Shown: positions 54,819-62,777 of the stretch, one piece after another
Layout: the number at the start of each line of letters is the position of its first letter
Position numbering within the stretch: position 1 is the first letter of the stretch
Source of the DNA: Budvicia aquatica DSM 5075 = ATCC 35567
GTDB lineage: Bacteria > Pseudomonadota > Gammaproteobacteria > Enterobacterales > Enterobacteriaceae
Length of the DNA: 64,000 bases
Reading direction: 5' to 3'
Assembly: GCF_000427805.1 (NCBI RefSeq)
Contig: NZ_ATYS01000023.1
Coordinates: 1,131-65,130 of the forward strand
Translations under genes and position numbers: made by a program
Notes under the pieces: generated by a model
The model's input: the letters and a program-made list of their open reading frames with translations, nothing else
Database searches by the model: none
Told to the model about the DNA's origin: nothing

Positions 54819-55277
54819 ATGAGCGAAAAATACGTCGTCACTTGGGATATGTTGCAAATGGAAGCCCGCAAACTGGCCCGCCGTTTACTGCCAAGAGAAC
54901 AATGGAAAGGTATTATTGCGGTAAGCCGCGGTGGATTAGTGCCTGCAGCGCTTTTGGCGCGTGAGCTGGGTATTCGCCATGTTGATACCGTTTGTATTTC
55001 AAGCTATGACCATGATAATCAACGCGAAATGAATATTATAAAACGCGCTGAAGGTGATGGTGACGGCTTTATCGTCATTGATGATCTTGTTGATACCGGC
55101 GGTACGGCGAAAGCAATTCGCGATATGTATCCAAAAGCGCATTTTGTCACTATTTTCGCCAAGCCTGCGGGTAAGCCATTGGTTGATGATTACGTTGTTG
55201 ATATCCCACAAGACACATGGATTGAACAACCATGGGATATGGGCATTACTTTCGTTAAGCCAATTGGCGATAACTGA
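54819..55277 (+). CDS. gpt: Xanthine-guanine phosphoribosyltransferase
   Basis: The ATG at 54819 gives 152 aa and the E. coli-like start [20 protein letters not shown]; the longer frame to 54738 is not conserved. The PRPP-binding motif [14 protein letters not shown] and the [20 protein letters not shown] segment are intact. It salvages guanine and xanthine to nucleotides. It is followed by a strong terminator. In K-12 frsA would follow; here 7.5 kb of other genes come between. Confidence 0.97.
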   Translation: MSEKYVVTWDMLQMEARKLARRLLPREQWKGIIAVSRGGLVPAALLARELGIRHVDTVCISSYDHDNQREMNIIKRAEGDGDGFIVIDDLVDTGGTAKAIRDMYPKAHFVTIFAKPAGKPLVDDYVVDIPQDTWIEQPWDMGITFVKPIGDN

Positions 55278-55312
55278 TTGATAGTGAATATATAGCTAAC
55301 GCTGAATCAAAG

Positions 55313-55338
55313 AAAACCGGCCATCTGGCCGGTTTTTT
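55313..55338 (+). terminator. Strong bidirectional terminator after gpt
   Basis: An 11-bp stem (55313-55323 with 55326-55336) with a 2-base loop is followed by TTTTTT on the plus strand; the minus strand also has TTTTCTTT. It separates gpt from the convergent RraA-like gene. Confidence 0.9.
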
Positions 55339-55354
55339 ATCGCCAGTATCCCGA

Positions 55355-55846
55355 CTAATCAGCAATATTCAGGATAATAATACCGTCTTCATCGGCATAA
55401 ATATGATCGCCATCGTTAATAGTCTGTCCGGCAAATTCCAGCGGTTGGCCAAGGACTCCCTCTTTTAATTTAATCGGCCCCATCGGCACTGAACCTAATG
55501 CTTTTACTCCTATGGGTAATAAAGCCAGTTCGGCACTATCCCGGATAAAGCCGTAAATGATTGCCCCCTGCCAGCCATTATTGACTAGGTTTGCCCCCAG
55601 GTTGTCTCCCAGCAGTGCACAACGAGCGCTTCCTCCGCCGTCAACAACCAGAATCCTTCCATTGCCCGGCGTTAAACTCAGCGCTTTTACTGAGGTATTG
55701 TCTTCAAAACACTTTATGGTGGCCGCTTTACCGTTGAAGGTTTTTTTTCCGCCAAAATCATTGAAAATGGGTGATAGCATCCTGATTTGTTCTCTGTATT
55801 CATCACACAGATCGGCAACTTTGACGAGATTGTTATTATTATTCAT
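55355..55846 (-). CDS. RraA-like protein (HMG aldolase/RNase regulator fold)
   Basis: Encodes 163 aa, close to the length of RraA. Characteristic stretches are VKVADLCDEY, the GKAATIKCFEDN segment, GNGRILVVDGGGSARCALLGDNLG and GWQGAIIYGFIRDSAEL, ending with DGDHIYADEDGIII. Family members are either regulators that bind RNase E or divalent-metal aldolases for 4-hydroxy-4-methyl-2-oxoglutarate. The Gly-Asp-Asn-Leu-Gly and the RDS motif of the aldolase are present (an RD pair is expected for metal and substrate binding), so an aldolase activity is possible. It is not in the usual place of rraA (next to menA), so it is likely a paralogue. Confidence 0.82.
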   Translation of the reverse strand: MNNNNNLVKVADLCDEYREQIRMLSPIFNDFGGKKTFNGKAATIKCFEDNTSVKALSLTPGNGRILVVDGGGSARCALLGDNLGANLVNNGWQGAIIYGFIRDSAELALLPIGVKALGSVPMGPIKLKEGVLGQPLEFAGQTINDGDHIYADEDGIIILNIAD

Positions 55847-55911
55847 GGTTAGTTCCTACAAAAAAGAGGTAGAGGAAACATAACGTAAGCCGTGGGTTTT
55901 ATCTAATGGAT

Positions 55912-56901
55912 TTAATACTCGACGGTAAAATTTATGCTGTCGCTATAGCTGTCCTGTGGTTGCTCTGACTGGTTAGGATTAATTGTTGTAGTGTAACTAA
56001 TGCTTTGAGTTAATCCTGTTCCGTTAGCTAGCAGCGGCGTTGTACTGTCCCAGACTGTCGATGTATTCGGATGATAGATATTGTACTGCAACATATTGGT
56101 TGAACTGCCTTTCATGCGACGCCATGGCGATTGAAAATGACTTCCGGAACTGAAATAGGCTTTATAGGGAGCCTGTAATGTACAGGTCAGAGTAACGCTT
56201 TGCGTAATTGACTGAAACTGTTCAACCAGTGGGCTGCTGGTAAATTGAACGTTAGGCGTGCTATTTATCACACAGTTATTGGTTACGGTTAGGTTGATTT
56301 GTATTGTACTGGTACCCGTAATCGGAGGATCGAGTGACACGCAGATGCCTAAAGCATTAAGTAAACAGATGCGCGCGTACCAAGTGATAATGACCGTGTC
56401 AGTATATATTCCTGCAGGAACGTTGGCCCCGGGAGATGTGCGCGTATAGATGGTCGTTGAACCGCCGGTACCAACCAATAATAGACCGAGCAAGTTTAAT
56501 CCGCCGGGGCCGTAGTCCATTGCGGTGTTTAGCTTAAACGGATAGTTAGTCGTATTATCGCCATAAAGGGTATATGGGATCTTTGCCGTGGCATTTTGGG
56601 TATTGACTAAATTGAAGCCATTAGTGGTACTGGTAATGGTCCCATTAACCGTACTGGTACCAGCCAGACTGATACTTAATCCTGAGCAACTGAGTCCGCC
56701 GGGTCCTGAGGTGTTAAGGCTGGAGTTATAAACGTTAGACGCTGCCGCCGTACCTAAATTTTGTGGTACAGGAGTAACCGTAATGGTACAGCTTGCCTGA
56801 GCTGCTGAGGCGATTAATAGCCAACATAAAATAAAGAACAATACTACTGGTCGGAGCGGGCTCAGTTTATTGGCAGGTTGGGGACTGTTATTTATCTTCA
56901 T
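55912..56901 (-). CDS. Tip subunit of Csu-type pilus (two SCPU domains)
   Basis: The ATG at 56901, preceded by AGGTGA, gives 329 aa; a GTG at 56910 overlaps the usher stop. A signal peptide ends near ASAAQA. Two spore-coat-U-type (SCPU) domains follow, each starting with a Cys-rich strand (SCTITVTPVPQNLG at about 40; NCVINSTPNVQF at about 210) and ending in a pilin-like strand (DTVIITW, DSINFTVEY). The two-domain form at the operon end is that of CsuE, the tip adhesin of archaic chaperone-usher pili. The loops are not conserved, so the receptor cannot be named. Confidence 0.85.
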   Translation of the reverse strand: MKINNSPQPANKLSPLRPVVLFFILCWLLIASAAQASCTITVTPVPQNLGTAAASNVYNSSLNTSGPGGLSCSGLSISLAGTSTVNGTITSTTNGFNLVNTQNATAKIPYTLYGDNTTNYPFKLNTAMDYGPGGLNLLGLLLVGTGGSTTIYTRTSPGANVPAGIYTDTVIITWYARICLLNALGICVSLDPPITGTSTIQINLTVTNNCVINSTPNVQFTSSPLVEQFQSITQSVTLTCTLQAPYKAYFSSGSHFQSPWRRMKGSSTNMLQYNIYHPNTSTVWDSTTPLLANGTGLTQSISYTTTINPNQSEQPQDSYSDSINFTVEY

Positions 56902-56906
56902 TATTA

Positions 56907-59456
56907 TCACCTGTTACAGACCAGCGTATTGAGTGAATGAATACCATTCGTCGGATGTTCTGGTAGCGTAAAATGGACCTGACATTGAGTGTTATCATCG
57001 GCTCGTAGAATAGTTAGCTTATTTTCTGCTGCTACATTTTCAAGATAAGAGTCACCGTCCCAACCGACGTAGCTCACGTCATCTCGATCGTTCAAATAGA
57101 TAATGCTACCTTTAGGCAGTGGAGTACCTGATTCATCAACTAACGTCAGCGTTGCTGGTGTGATTTTGGTGACGGGAAATTCGATGAGCGTGCCGCTACT
57201 CTCTTTAATCGATCGGGTTTGTTCCACTACCGGTATTTTTACGTCTACCGGCAGGTTTACGGGGTCAATTTCATATTTACCATTGGCATAAGAGGTGACC
57301 GTGGGTATCAGTAAATATCCATTGTTATCTGTTTTACCTAATAGCTGATTTTCATAGCGGACCGGAACATCGGGATAACCGTCGGTTGATATTAAAGCAA
57401 AAGCATCGTTAATCGGTCTGGAAGCATAGATACTACGGCCCATTGCGACCAAAGAACCACTCAACTCCCCCCAGTAGGTATAGTTTTTGTCTCCATAAAT
57501 ACCGCCTTGAGCTTTGGCTTTTTGTGCCAGGTATTCCACTCCGGCCTGCTTATAGTCGCTTTGATTTCCTGAGTTTTTAGCATAGGACATGTTCCAGCCG
57601 ATACCTCCGTCGGTTGGCGCTGCGCGGTTATAAGATGCCTGATGAGTCCATTTGTTATTGCTATCCCGGCTAGAACTCATTGAGGCTCCGCCCCAGTTAC
57701 CTAACGGAATGCTAACAATAATTTGAGCGCTATATCCTTGCTGGCCGATTTCTCGATTGATTGAGGTATAGAGACTATTTTGCCCAAACACCGTGGTGCT
57801 ATAAGAGATATTGGCCAGACGTAAGCGCGAGTTATCGAAGCGCTCGACGTCAAAATAGCCTATACCGATAGAGCCAAGATCGCCCAGCGTGGTGCTGCCG
57901 GTAATTTGGCTGGTTTTTTTATTGGGGCGATAGCTGCTTTTATAGTTTGAAAGGTCCCCGTAGCCATCACTACGTATCACTCTTTGAGCATTGATACTGA
58001 AATTGCGCTGAGTATAGGAATAACTGATTGAACGCTGATCTCCGCTATTCCGGTTTTGTTGTGGGTTATAAGGATCGTCTGACTGGGTAGCATCATCGTA
58101 ATAGTCGTAGGCTTGATTTTCTGGTTTAAACGCACCGTCTTTAGCTTTACTTGTCGTGTATGAGCCACCCAGAACCCCAAACTGACCAAGCATAATATTA
58201 CCTCCGGCGCCGCCAACCATCAGTTGGCTGGCTTTTTCTGCCCGGCCTTCCAGCGTTAGCCAGTTAGTCAACCCATAACGGAGTGTTCCACTGGCGGCGT
58301 TATTCTGATAATCAAAATTTTCCAGGCCATAGTTATTACGGATTTTTCCGCCAGATAAGCTGAAGTCGACTAACCCTTTTTGCAATAGCTCACTGGACAC
58401 ATAGAAGGGGACTGAAGTACTCACTTGGCGGCCCAATGGGTCTGTGACAACCACCGTAGCGTTACCCGCGCCGTTAATAAACGGAATAGTTGATATTGTA
58501 AAGGGTCCCGGGTTGACGTTAGTCGTGGAGTTTTTGAAACTATCAATATAAAGGTCAACTGAACTAGGAACCGCAGCCTGACCAGCAAACTGAGGGAGAG
58601 GATAGGTAATTAAATCAGGTCGGGTAGCAAAGTTACGTGACAGCTGTAGCCCGCCGAGTCTGACTGACGTCCCCCATGCTAAAGAACCGGTGATGATATC
58701 TCCTGCGCTGTACCTCAGCATGGATTTTTCATCATTGTAAAACCACTTAGTATCGTAACGAATATAGCGATTTTGTGACGAATTTACCTTTTCAGAATCA
58801 AATTGCTGGTTATAAATGCCGTTGTTGGAAACGATACCGAATGGCCCTAGCAAACGTTGTTCTGTAAACGCAGAGATATAATCACTTTGAGTAATTTCAG
58901 TTGAATGACTGGCATAAACGTCGTAGTTAAATAGCATTCCTAGCGTACTGTCTGAAGCTTCGTAACCTGCCGTTTTGTATTGCGATATATTTTGTTCAGG
59001 TAACCAGTCAGTAGGAATATTGACCAAAAGCTGCTGTGTTGCGCTTTCATAAGTCACATTCAAGCCTTTGACTGTGTCAATCTCAACTTCCGGTAAGTCA
59101 TCGAACTTGATTGGCAACCCGAGGCTGTTGAAGTTCTCGGATGAAATATAGTAATGGCCGGAACGATGTATTACCGGTACAACGTTTTGTGACTGCTTGC
59201 CGTTGATAACAACTTCAAGCATCAGCGACATTTCGGGCAATTGCTGGGGGCTGTCCGCTTGTTTAGCGGTTGCGGTTTTAAGTTCTATTTCGACGTTTTC
59301 CATATCCGAAGGAGGGGGTAAATCCGCCAAAGCTACAGCTGGAATTAATAACAATAGACTGCTTGAGCAAAAAATGAATTTAGATAATACCGCTGAATAT
59401 GATACAGGGGCCTCTACGGAGCTGGCTCCGTAGATCATTTTTAGCTTAATCAGCAT
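56907..59456 (-). CDS. Outer-membrane usher of the Csu-type pilus
   Basis: Encodes 849 aa. A signal sequence (about 26-45, SKFIFCSSSLLLLIPAVALA) is preceded by a longer hydrophilic start than usual, so a later start could apply. The usher layout follows: N-domain (VVINGKQSQNVVPVIHRSGHYY), the beta-barrel with the plug region (GNATVVVTDPLGRQVSTSVPFY, at about 340), many barrel strands and the C-terminal domains (PVRYENQLLGKTDNNGYLLIP, then DTQCQVHFTLPE). It exports and assembles subunits. It is most like CsuD in place and subunit type. Confidence 0.93.
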   Translation of the reverse strand: MLIKLKMIYGASSVEAPVSYSAVLSKFIFCSSSLLLLIPAVALADLPPPSDMENVEIELKTATAKQADSPQQLPEMSLMLEVVINGKQSQNVVPVIHRSGHYYISSENFNSLGLPIKFDDLPEVEIDTVKGLNVTYESATQQLLVNIPTDWLPEQNISQYKTAGYEASDSTLGMLFNYDVYASHSTEITQSDYISAFTEQRLLGPFGIVSNNGIYNQQFDSEKVNSSQNRYIRYDTKWFYNDEKSMLRYSAGDIITGSLAWGTSVRLGGLQLSRNFATRPDLITYPLPQFAGQAAVPSSVDLYIDSFKNSTTNVNPGPFTISTIPFINGAGNATVVVTDPLGRQVSTSVPFYVSSELLQKGLVDFSLSGGKIRNNYGLENFDYQNNAASGTLRYGLTNWLTLEGRAEKASQLMVGGAGGNIMLGQFGVLGGSYTTSKAKDGAFKPENQAYDYYDDATQSDDPYNPQQNRNSGDQRSISYSYTQRNFSINAQRVIRSDGYGDLSNYKSSYRPNKKTSQITGSTTLGDLGSIGIGYFDVERFDNSRLRLANISYSTTVFGQNSLYTSINREIGQQGYSAQIIVSIPLGNWGGASMSSSRDSNNKWTHQASYNRAAPTDGGIGWNMSYAKNSGNQSDYKQAGVEYLAQKAKAQGGIYGDKNYTYWGELSGSLVAMGRSIYASRPINDAFALISTDGYPDVPVRYENQLLGKTDNNGYLLIPTVTSYANGKYEIDPVNLPVDVKIPVVEQTRSIKESSGTLIEFPVTKITPATLTLVDESGTPLPKGSIIYLNDRDDVSYVGWDGDSYLENVAAENKLTILRADDNTQCQVHFTLPEHPTNGIHSLNTLVCNR

Positions 59457-59460
59457 CGAA

Positions 59461-60252
59461 TTAGCGTTTTTCTAGTACTACAGGCGTTGGATTATTATTG
59501 ATGAGTGCCTGCAGTTTTTCACTGCCATTAATCTGATTTGTTGGTAACTGTAGCGTCATGCTTGAATGTGCAAGAACGTAGCCTAACAGGCCTTCAACCA
59601 GAACTTTTTCACCACTGCCTGATGCGTTAGTAATATGTGATAAACGCGCGTGTACAACCCCATCGTTCTTAACTTCAAGCAATCGACGATTGTTCTGATT
59701 GATCACCCGATAGCTTAATTTGGGGGCGGTTGCTTTTTGTATATCCCTATTTTTACTGTAATCAGGATTGGTCCAAATACCTTGTCCGCTAACAAAAAGT
59801 GGTACTGAATAACGCATCTGGAAGTTAATTCCAACGCTGGCGGGTGATGATTCTGTTATTTCATCCGGCTTTTTGGCTCTGGGGGCCTCATCAACGATAA
59901 TTCGATAGGCCCTTTCCTGGTTAGGTTGAACTTTTATATTCTTGATTAACCTGATTAGTTGGCGCTTACCTGGCTCAATCAGTGCGAATGGCGGACTGAC
60001 TGCAATATCAGTTTGTTTAGTATATTGATTATCATTATCTGACTGCTTCCATTCAAATACCCTGATTTGCATATATACCGGCTTATCATCTTTGTTTTCC
60101 AGCCAAAGAGAGGCTGAATTTTGGTCATCTTCGATTACCGGATCGATGGGCCAAATAAGGATTGAACTTGCATATCCCTGTGGTAATGAATAGAAGCAAA
60201 CCGAAACAAGCGTGCCAATAAAAAGCCATTTTAACGATCTTCTATTTTTCAT
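59461..60252 (-). CDS. Periplasmic pilus chaperone
   Basis: Encodes 263 aa with a signal peptide ending near GYA (about 28). The PapD-like N-domain carries ILIWPIDPVIED, the SASLWLENKDDKPVYMQIRVFEW strand and the KRQLIRLIKN segment with Arg/Lys for subunit binding; RAYRIIVDEAP is the classic domain-linker motif. The C-domain follows. It folds subunits by donating a strand. It lies 4 bases before the usher gene and 26 bases after the second minor subunit, the place of csuC. Confidence 0.93.
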   Translation of the reverse strand: MKNRRSLKWLFIGTLVSVCFYSLPQGYASSILIWPIDPVIEDDQNSASLWLENKDDKPVYMQIRVFEWKQSDNDNQYTKQTDIAVSPPFALIEPGKRQLIRLIKNIKVQPNQERAYRIIVDEAPRAKKPDEITESSPASVGINFQMRYSVPLFVSGQGIWTNPDYSKNRDIQKATAPKLSYRVINQNNRRLLEVKNDGVVHARLSHITNASGSGEKVLVEGLLGYVLAHSSMTLQLPTNQINGSEKLQALINNNPTPVVLEKR

Positions 60253-60278
60253 TTGTGTCTTCCAAAAATAAATACTAT

Positions 60279-60857
60279 TCAGTATGTTATGGTTACATTC
60301 ACAGTATCGCTGTACTGACCTACCGCCGGTAATGCTGTAGTAGCAAACAGGCGGGCATATAAACTAAAAGGTTTCACAGTACCGTCGGCGGTATAGCTGT
60401 AGATTTGGCCGCCGTTACTGCCATTTCCCCAAACGGTGCTGTAATTACTATCTTGGTAGAGTTGATACCTCAGCGTGCTGGCCCCCGTTGTCATCTTCAT
60501 AAAACGGCCATTGCTGACGCTGCCGCCGCTGTTTAGTCCGGCGTCAATGGCGATAGTAACGCTGATACCCGGCGTACATTTCACTACAACAGAGCCGGCA
60601 TTCTGTGCTGAGACCAGGTTAATATCACTGAACAAGCTTGAGATATTGCCAAAGTTGATGTTGCCAAAGGTGGTAGGATCATTGCTTGCGCTGCCTAACA
60701 TGCAGCCTTTAACAATGGAGGCATTAACGGTGAAGGGGTTACTCAGCGTTTGAGACGTAGCTTGAGGCGTTATTGATATATTGAGTAACAGAACCGTCGT
60801 TACGATCAGAGAATTTCGGTAATGGTTATCTGACAAACGCACAATGGTTTTCATCAT
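60279..60857 (-). CDS. SCPU-domain pilus subunit (CsuB-like position)
   Basis: Encodes 192 aa with a signal peptide (LIVTTVLLLNISITPQATS). One SCPU domain follows with NASIVKGCMLGS, a TFGNINFGNISSLF segment, VVVKCTPGISVTIAIDAG and a C-terminal strand SDTVNVTITY that can donate to the next subunit. It is third in the operon, a minor subunit by analogy with csuB. Confidence 0.85.
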   Translation of the reverse strand: MMKTIVRLSDNHYRNSLIVTTVLLLNISITPQATSQTLSNPFTVNASIVKGCMLGSASNDPTTFGNINFGNISSLFSDINLVSAQNAGSVVVKCTPGISVTIAIDAGLNSGGSVSNGRFMKMTTGASTLRYQLYQDSNYSTVWGNGSNGGQIYSYTADGTVKPFSLYARLFATTALPAVGQYSDTVNVTITY

Positions 60858-60864
60858 ATTCTTG

Positions 60865-61398
60865 CTACCAGCTCACGGTGACTTGGACTGTATCAGTGTA
60901 AGTATCGACGATGGGCGTTGATTGGGCTGGAAGCTGACCATAAACTGGAATCCATTCGGGTTGCCCTGTTCCGGGTCTGGTCACTCCGGTCGTATTATTC
61001 CAAACGATCGAATCGTTAGCGTCGGTATAAAGGTTGTAATTAACGTGCTGACCTGAGGTTGCTCCGGTCATATATCGTTGGGCTACGTTGCCGCTATTAC
61101 CGGTACTTAATACCACTTGATAATTTACGCCAGACGCACACTGGACCAAAATAGCCCCGGCGTTAGGTTGCCCTATCAGCCTGATGGTCTTATTTAAATA
61201 ATAGAGCGTACCAAAATTGAGCGTACCGAAGGAGGTGGTTCCTGAGGTCGTAGTACCAGCGGTGCAGGCCGGTAAAACATTAACCGATACGGTCACTGTG
61301 GCTGATTTTGTCGCGGTTGTTCCAGTGCCAGAAATCATCCATAGCAGGAGAATCAATAACCGCATCCTTGGTTGATTCTGTTTTAACTGAGACGTCAT
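60865..61398 (-). CDS. SCPU-domain pilus subunit (CsuA-like position)
   Basis: From the ATG at 61398 it has 177 aa. An in-frame GTG or other start up to 61470 would overlap the first subunit gene and add a non-signal stretch. A signal-like hydrophobic segment (LLILLLWMISG) precedes one SCPU domain with LPACTAGTTTSGTTSFGTLNFG, AILVQCASGVNYQVVLS-TGN and the end strand TDTVQVTVSW. It is second in the operon, a minor subunit by analogy with csuA. The start site is uncertain. Confidence 0.8.
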   Translation of the reverse strand: MTSQLKQNQPRMRLLILLLWMISGTGTTATKSATVTVSVNVLPACTAGTTTSGTTSFGTLNFGTLYYLNKTIRLIGQPNAGAILVQCASGVNYQVVLSTGNSGNVAQRYMTGATSGQHVNYNLYTDANDSIVWNNTTGVTRPGTGQPEWIPVYGQLPAQSTPIVDTYTDTVQVTVSW

Positions 61399-61459
61399 TC
61401 CTTCACCCGAGATAGCACCGCTGCTAATAAATAGCGTTATATTATGGTAACGTATTGAT

Positions 61460-61996
61460 TTACCAGTCAACGGTAACTAAAACGATATCACTGTATAAAC
61501 CTTGAGCCGGTGTTGTTTGTGCCGGTACCAATCCATAAACGATCATATTGACGGCATTACCTGTTCCTTGAGCACTGAGTATGCCTGCACCCGCACTGTT
61601 CCAGGGGAGAGTACGGCTGGCATCTTGGAATAAGGAATAATTAATATAGTCATTGCTTGGGCTCACACCGCCGATTAACCGGCGTTGCGAACCAGTGGCA
61701 TTCTGGCCGTTATCAAGCTTGACGGTATAAGGCAGAGCGGTAGTACATTGGATTTGTATTGCTCCGCTGGTACCTGTTGATTGCCCGGTGATAATATCTG
61801 CCAACGAAGAATACTGACCAAAGTCTAGGGTACCAAAATCATTGACCGCTCCTCCCGTACTGCCACCGGTAACGGAACAGCCGTTACCAATGGTTAGCTG
61901 AACGGTAAGATTCCCGTTAATCGTGCCCACAGCAAAAATATTTGAACTACATACCATGGCTGCAGTGCAGCCTAACGCAATCAACAGTTTTTTCAT
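61460..61996 (-). CDS. Major SCPU-domain pilin (CsuA/B-like)
   Basis: Encodes 178 aa with a clean signal peptide (LIALGCTAAMVCSSNIFA, cleavage near 22). One SCPU domain follows: LTIGNGCSVTGGS, then DFGTLDFGQYSSL, IQIQCTTALPYTVKLDNGQ and the end strand SDIVLVTVDW. It is the first gene of the operon and so probably the major shaft subunit. It must be read from a promoter in the AT-rich 61997-62538. Confidence 0.87.
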   Translation of the reverse strand: MKKLLIALGCTAAMVCSSNIFAVGTINGNLTVQLTIGNGCSVTGGSTGGAVNDFGTLDFGQYSSLADIITGQSTGTSGAIQIQCTTALPYTVKLDNGQNATGSQRRLIGGVSPSNDYINYSLFQDASRTLPWNSAGAGILSAQGTGNAVNMIVYGLVPAQTTPAQGLYSDIVLVTVDW

Positions 61997-62538
61997 GCCA
62001 AACCCCGAAAATCATTTTGCTTAATAAGATGACTTACAGTTTAAGCGCCACCGTTAAACAACGCGCTCTGATAATAGTCACAATGGAATAATACAAATAA
62101 GCCTCTTTCAAGGGCCTGTAATGCATTAAAAGTAAATATAGTAAGTATTTTAAAAAGTTCCACTTACAAAAATATATAGTTAAAATAATAGTTTGTTAAA
62201 TGCCGGGTGTATTTTTTAACCAATTGATTTTAATTTATTTTTTTAATTTTTCTTCTATGAATCTTCCTTAAAATATGAATTTATATACTTATAGGTTCAT
62301 TCTATTTTTTGTTTTTTTATTACAAAATTAATTGATAGTTTTTATTGAATGTTTTGCATTGCTAGACTATTAATTTGTTATTTTTTGAGATGCGAGTATA
62401 TATTGTCATCTCATTTTTTATATTTCAGCCATTCGGAATATAGTTCAGGGTAACTTCGGTTCTAAATTCAAATGTTGGGAAGGACAAATCAACATCTTCT
62501 TCTACCCATGTTTATTGGTTACACTAGGTTATAATGCC
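61997..62538. other. AT-rich control region of the pilus operon
   Basis: No gene is seen. The stretch 62200-62420 has very long A/T runs and looks like an H-NS-type silenced promoter region. The pilus promoter should be here, since all six genes read left from 61996. Confidence 0.5.
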
Positions 62539-62735
62539 TATACCCGTCATACTTTAAGCTGCATCTTTGTTGGCTGCGCTTGCTCACCCGAATCACTTAG
62601 CTGAGTAAGCTCATCGAGGCAAGGCCCATTCATGGGCCTTGCCTCGATGAGGCCGCTGCAAGCAGCGTTCAAATCTGTTGCAGACAGATTGGTCGCTCTC
62701 TTGCCGACGCTATGCAACGCGAATTATTTGGGTAT
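62539..62735. repeat. Intergenic palindromic repeat, copy 2 (long form)
   Basis: The outer ends match copy 1 at 20211: TATACCCGTCATACTTTAAGCTGCATC on the left and, reversed, ATACCCAAATAATTCGCGTTGCAT on the right. Inside are a perfect 19-bp inverted repeat with a 2-base loop (62611-62629 with 62632-62650), a GCTGC/GCAGC hairpin and an AATCTGT/ACAGATT hairpin. It has no coding capacity. It ends 42 bases before frsA and could be transcribed into its leader. Confidence 0.75.
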
Positions 62736-62777
62736 GTATACCACCAACCCACGATGCACCGGAGGCCGTAGTCTACT

